From Thiohalocapsa sp. (lineage in GTDB: Bacteria > Pseudomonadota > Gammaproteobacteria > Chromatiales > Chromatiaceae), in the NCBI GenBank assembly GCA_021736785.1, contig JAIPFF010000025.1, forward strand, positions 1-64,000: a DNA stretch of 64,000 bases. Direction: 5' to 3'. Below are positions 61,675 through 64,000 of this stretch, one piece after another (position 1 is the stretch's first letter; the number at the start of each line of letters is the position of its first letter). The notes beneath the pieces were generated by a model. The model saw only the letters and a list, made by a program, of their open reading frames with translations, made no database searches and was not told where the DNA came from. The position numbers were made by a program, and so were the translations under genes.

Positions 61675-63873
61675 ATGCCGTGCGCGCGGGCGGAGCAATC
61701 TCCGCGCATGCCCCGGGGAGCGCCGGGGCAGCGTGCTCGAGCTGTGCTGCTTTTGCTCGGCTTGCTGTTGCTCGCGGCGCCGCCGGCGCCGTCTTGGTCC
61801 GCCGCCAGTCGCGTCACCACCGAGCACGTGACGGCTCGACTGGTCACCGAGCGCAGCGTCGTCGCCCCCGGCGAGTCGGTGGACGCGGCGCTGGTGCTCG
61901 ACTTGCGTCCCGGCTGGCATACCTACTGGCGCAATCCCGGCGATTCCGGCGAGCCGCCGCGCATCGACTGGCGCTTGCCCGCCGGCGTCGAGGCCGGGCC
62001 GATCCGCTGGCCGCTGCCGGAGCGCATTCCGGTCGGGCCGCTGGCCAATTACGGCTATTCGGGCCGTGCGATCCATCTGGTAGAACTGCGCGTGGCCGAC
62101 GATTGGCCCGTCGGCGAGCCGATCGCTGTCGTTGCCGAGGCGTACTGGCTCGTTTGCGAAGAGGCATGCATTCCGGAGCAGAGTCGCTTCGCGCTGCGTC
62201 TCGATACGGCCGCCAGGTCCGGTCCCGCGGACGCCGCCGTCGCCGACGTTTTCGGCGCCGCCCGCGCGGCGCTGCCGTTGCCCGGCAGCGTGGCGGCGAG
62301 TTTCTCCCGCGATGGCGGCCTGCTGCGGCTCGAAGTCCCCGTGGCGGCCCTGCGGGCCCGGTTGTCGCTGCCGGAAGATTTTCAGATCGCCGATGTCGCC
62401 TTTTTTTCCGACGCATGGGGCTTGATCGAGCATGCCGCCGAGCAGCGATGGCATGCGCGCGACGAGCGGTTGGTCGTCGATCTCGTCCCCGGCGCCGCGC
62501 CGCCCGATGTCGAGCCGGCGGGACTTCTGGTGATCGAAACGCCCGATGGGCCTCGTGGCGTGCATGTCGATGCCGGTGCGTCCGCCGGCGCCGCGCCGGC
62601 CCTCGACCCCGAGGCGTTCGATACTGCCTCGCTCGGGCTTCCCGGCGCGCTGCTGCTCGCGCTGCTCGGTGGTCTGGTGCTCAATCTCATGCCTTGCGTC
62701 TTCCCGGTGCTCGCCATCAAGGCACTCGGTTTCGCGCGCCAGGGCGGCGCGCCGCTGCGCGAGCGCGCTCTGCACGGGATCGCCTATACGGCAGGCGTGC
62801 TGACCTTCTTCGCTGTCGTCGCCGCGCTGTTGCTGGCGCTTCGGGGGGCGGGTTTCGCTGTTGGTTGGGGCTTTCAACTGCAGTCGCCGCTTTTCGTCGC
62901 GCTCATGGCCTACTTGTTCCTGCTGCTCGGGCTTTCTCTGGCCGGTGCCGTGACCATCGGCACCGGACTGATGGGGATCGGCGGCGGTCTCGAAACCGGC
63001 CGCGGCCATGCCGGCGCTTTCGCCACCGGCGGCCTCGCGGCGCTGGTCGCCGCGCCTTGCACGGCGCCGTTCATGGGGGCAGCGCTCGGTTATGCCGTGA
63101 CGCTGCCATGGCTCCCGGCGCTGACCATCGTGCTCGCCCTGGGTGTCGGAATGGCGCTGCCCTTTCTGCTGTTGACGCTGGTGCCGGGGCTCGCCGGGCG
63201 ACTGCCGCGGCCGGGTCCGTGGATGGAACGCCTGAAGCAATTGCTCGCATTCCCGATGTTCGCGACCGCCGCTTGGCTTGTTTGGGTACTGAGCGTGCAG
63301 GTGGGATCCGACGGCGTTGCCGCCGTGCTGGCCGGCATGCTGCTGCTGGCGCTCTCGCTCTGGGCTCTGGAGCAAACGCGACACGCAAGCAGCGCGGTGC
63401 GTCGTGGTGTCGGCGCGCTCGCCGTGCTCGGCATCGGCACCGCGCTTTGGCTCGGGGCCGCCACCGAGCGGCAGACCGCGCCGCGGCACGACGCTCTGGC
63501 GGGCGAGATGCCGCCGGCGTCGCACACCGGGCTATCCGGCGTCGCCTACAGCGCCGATGTGCTGAGCGGGGCGCTGGCGGCCGGGCGGCCGGTCTTCGTC
63601 AATATGACCGCGGCCTGGTGTATCACCTGCCTCGTCAATGAGCGCGTCGCGCTGAGCAGCGCTCGGGTGGCGCGTGCCTTTGTCCGGCGCGATGTGCTCT
63701 ATTTGAAAGGCGATTGGACGAATCGCGATCCGGACATCACGCGCTACCTATCCGGGTTCGGACGCAACGGCGTGCCGATCTACGTTTTCTATCCGCCGGG
63801 CCGGCAACCCGAGGTGCTGCCGCAACTGCTGACTGAATCGCTGGTGCTCGCGACCCTCGGCGACGACACCTGA
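61675..63873 (+). CDS. DsbD/ScsB-like protein-disulfide reductase
   Basis: N-terminal TEHVTARLVTERSVVAPGESVDAALVLDLRPGWHTYWRNPGDSGEPPRIDW; DsbD TM core LNLMPCVFPVLAIKALGFARQ and AAPCTAPFMGAALGYA; C-terminal Trx VNMTAAWCITCLVNE. Confidence 0.93.
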   Translation: MPCARAEQSPRMPRGAPGQRARAVLLLLGLLLLAAPPAPSWSAASRVTTEHVTARLVTERSVVAPGESVDAALVLDLRPGWHTYWRNPGDSGEPPRIDWRLPAGVEAGPIRWPLPERIPVGPLANYGYSGRAIHLVELRVADDWPVGEPIAVVAEAYWLVCEEACIPEQSRFALRLDTAARSGPADAAVADVFGAARAALPLPGSVAASFSRDGGLLRLEVPVAALRARLSLPEDFQIADVAFFSDAWGLIEHAAEQRWHARDERLVVDLVPGAAPPDVEPAGLLVIETPDGPRGVHVDAGASAGAAPALDPEAFDTASLGLPGALLLALLGGLVLNLMPCVFPVLAIKALGFARQGGAPLRERALHGIAYTAGVLTFFAVVAALLLALRGAGFAVGWGFQLQSPLFVALMAYLFLLLGLSLAGAVTIGTGLMGIGGGLETGRGHAGAFATGGLAALVAAPCTAPFMGAALGYAVTLPWLPALTIVLALGVGMALPFLLLTLVPGLAGRLPRPGPWMERLKQLLAFPMFATAAWLVWVLSVQVGSDGVAAVLAGMLLLALSLWALEQTRHASSAVRRGVGALAVLGIGTALWLGAATERQTAPRHDALAGEMPPASHTGLSGVAYSADVLSGALAAGRPVFVNMTAAWCITCLVNERVALSSARVARAFVRRDVLYLKGDWTNRDPDITRYLSGFGRNGVPIYVFYPPGRQPEVLPQLLTESLVLATLGDDT

Positions 63874-64000
63874 GGGCCCGTGGAGCATGCGCTTTGCGAT
63901 GCGCGCCGAGCGAGGGCGGCCGCGCTCTGCGTCGACGCGCTTGGCGTCGCGCGCCTGTGCGTCGCGCCGGCGTTCTGCGTCAGGGGTTGCCCGGGCCTCG

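Noticed and set aside
61579-63525. 648-aa minus-strand ORF antisense to the DsbD-like gene
   Set aside because: Q/R/H-rich shadow ORF.

Overview
High-GC proteobacterial chromosomal window, probably gammaproteobacterial and possibly halophilic or halotolerant (glycine-to-betaine methyltransferases present). About 60 protein-coding genes are supported. No rRNA, tRNA, CRISPR array, transposase or phage module was recognised. Main blocks: (1) pstC-pstA-pstB-phoU (1-5.3 kb), convergent with (2) a 10-kb minus-strand arsenic/phosphate island: arsR, pstS, rhodanese, ArsJ-associated GAPDH, an ArsJ with a C-terminal HlyD/biotinyl-lipoyl-like extension, YraQ/ArsP-type permease, GDCCVxC protein, redox-active disulfide protein, acr3, dsbB, dsbA; (3) tadA-guaA-guaB and xseA; (4) a PEP-CTERM/exosortase-associated acyltransferase next to a ThiF/E1-like protein and a nitroreductase-like protein; (5) the housekeeping cluster der-bamB-yfgM-hisS-rodZ-pilW-rlmN-ndk, without ispG; (6) a plus-strand run of DJ-1/PfpI, gamma-glutamylcyclotransferase-like, OsmC, a SLOG/LSDAT (TRPM-type) protein and a Rossmann-RyR-domain protein, followed by a perfect 10-bp tandem repeat; (7) iscR, an orphan histidine kinase, prmB, hemN, an acyl-CoA ligase, glycine/sarcosine and sarcosine/dimethylglycine methyltransferases, a PA2778/PA2779-like pair, and a DsbD/ScsB-like reductase. 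The best candidate for an under-described system is the LSDAT + RyR module (37.9-40.4 kb). Next are the ArsJ fusion and the ThiF/nitroreductase/acyltransferase locus. All family assignments come from reading motifs by eye. No database search was run.
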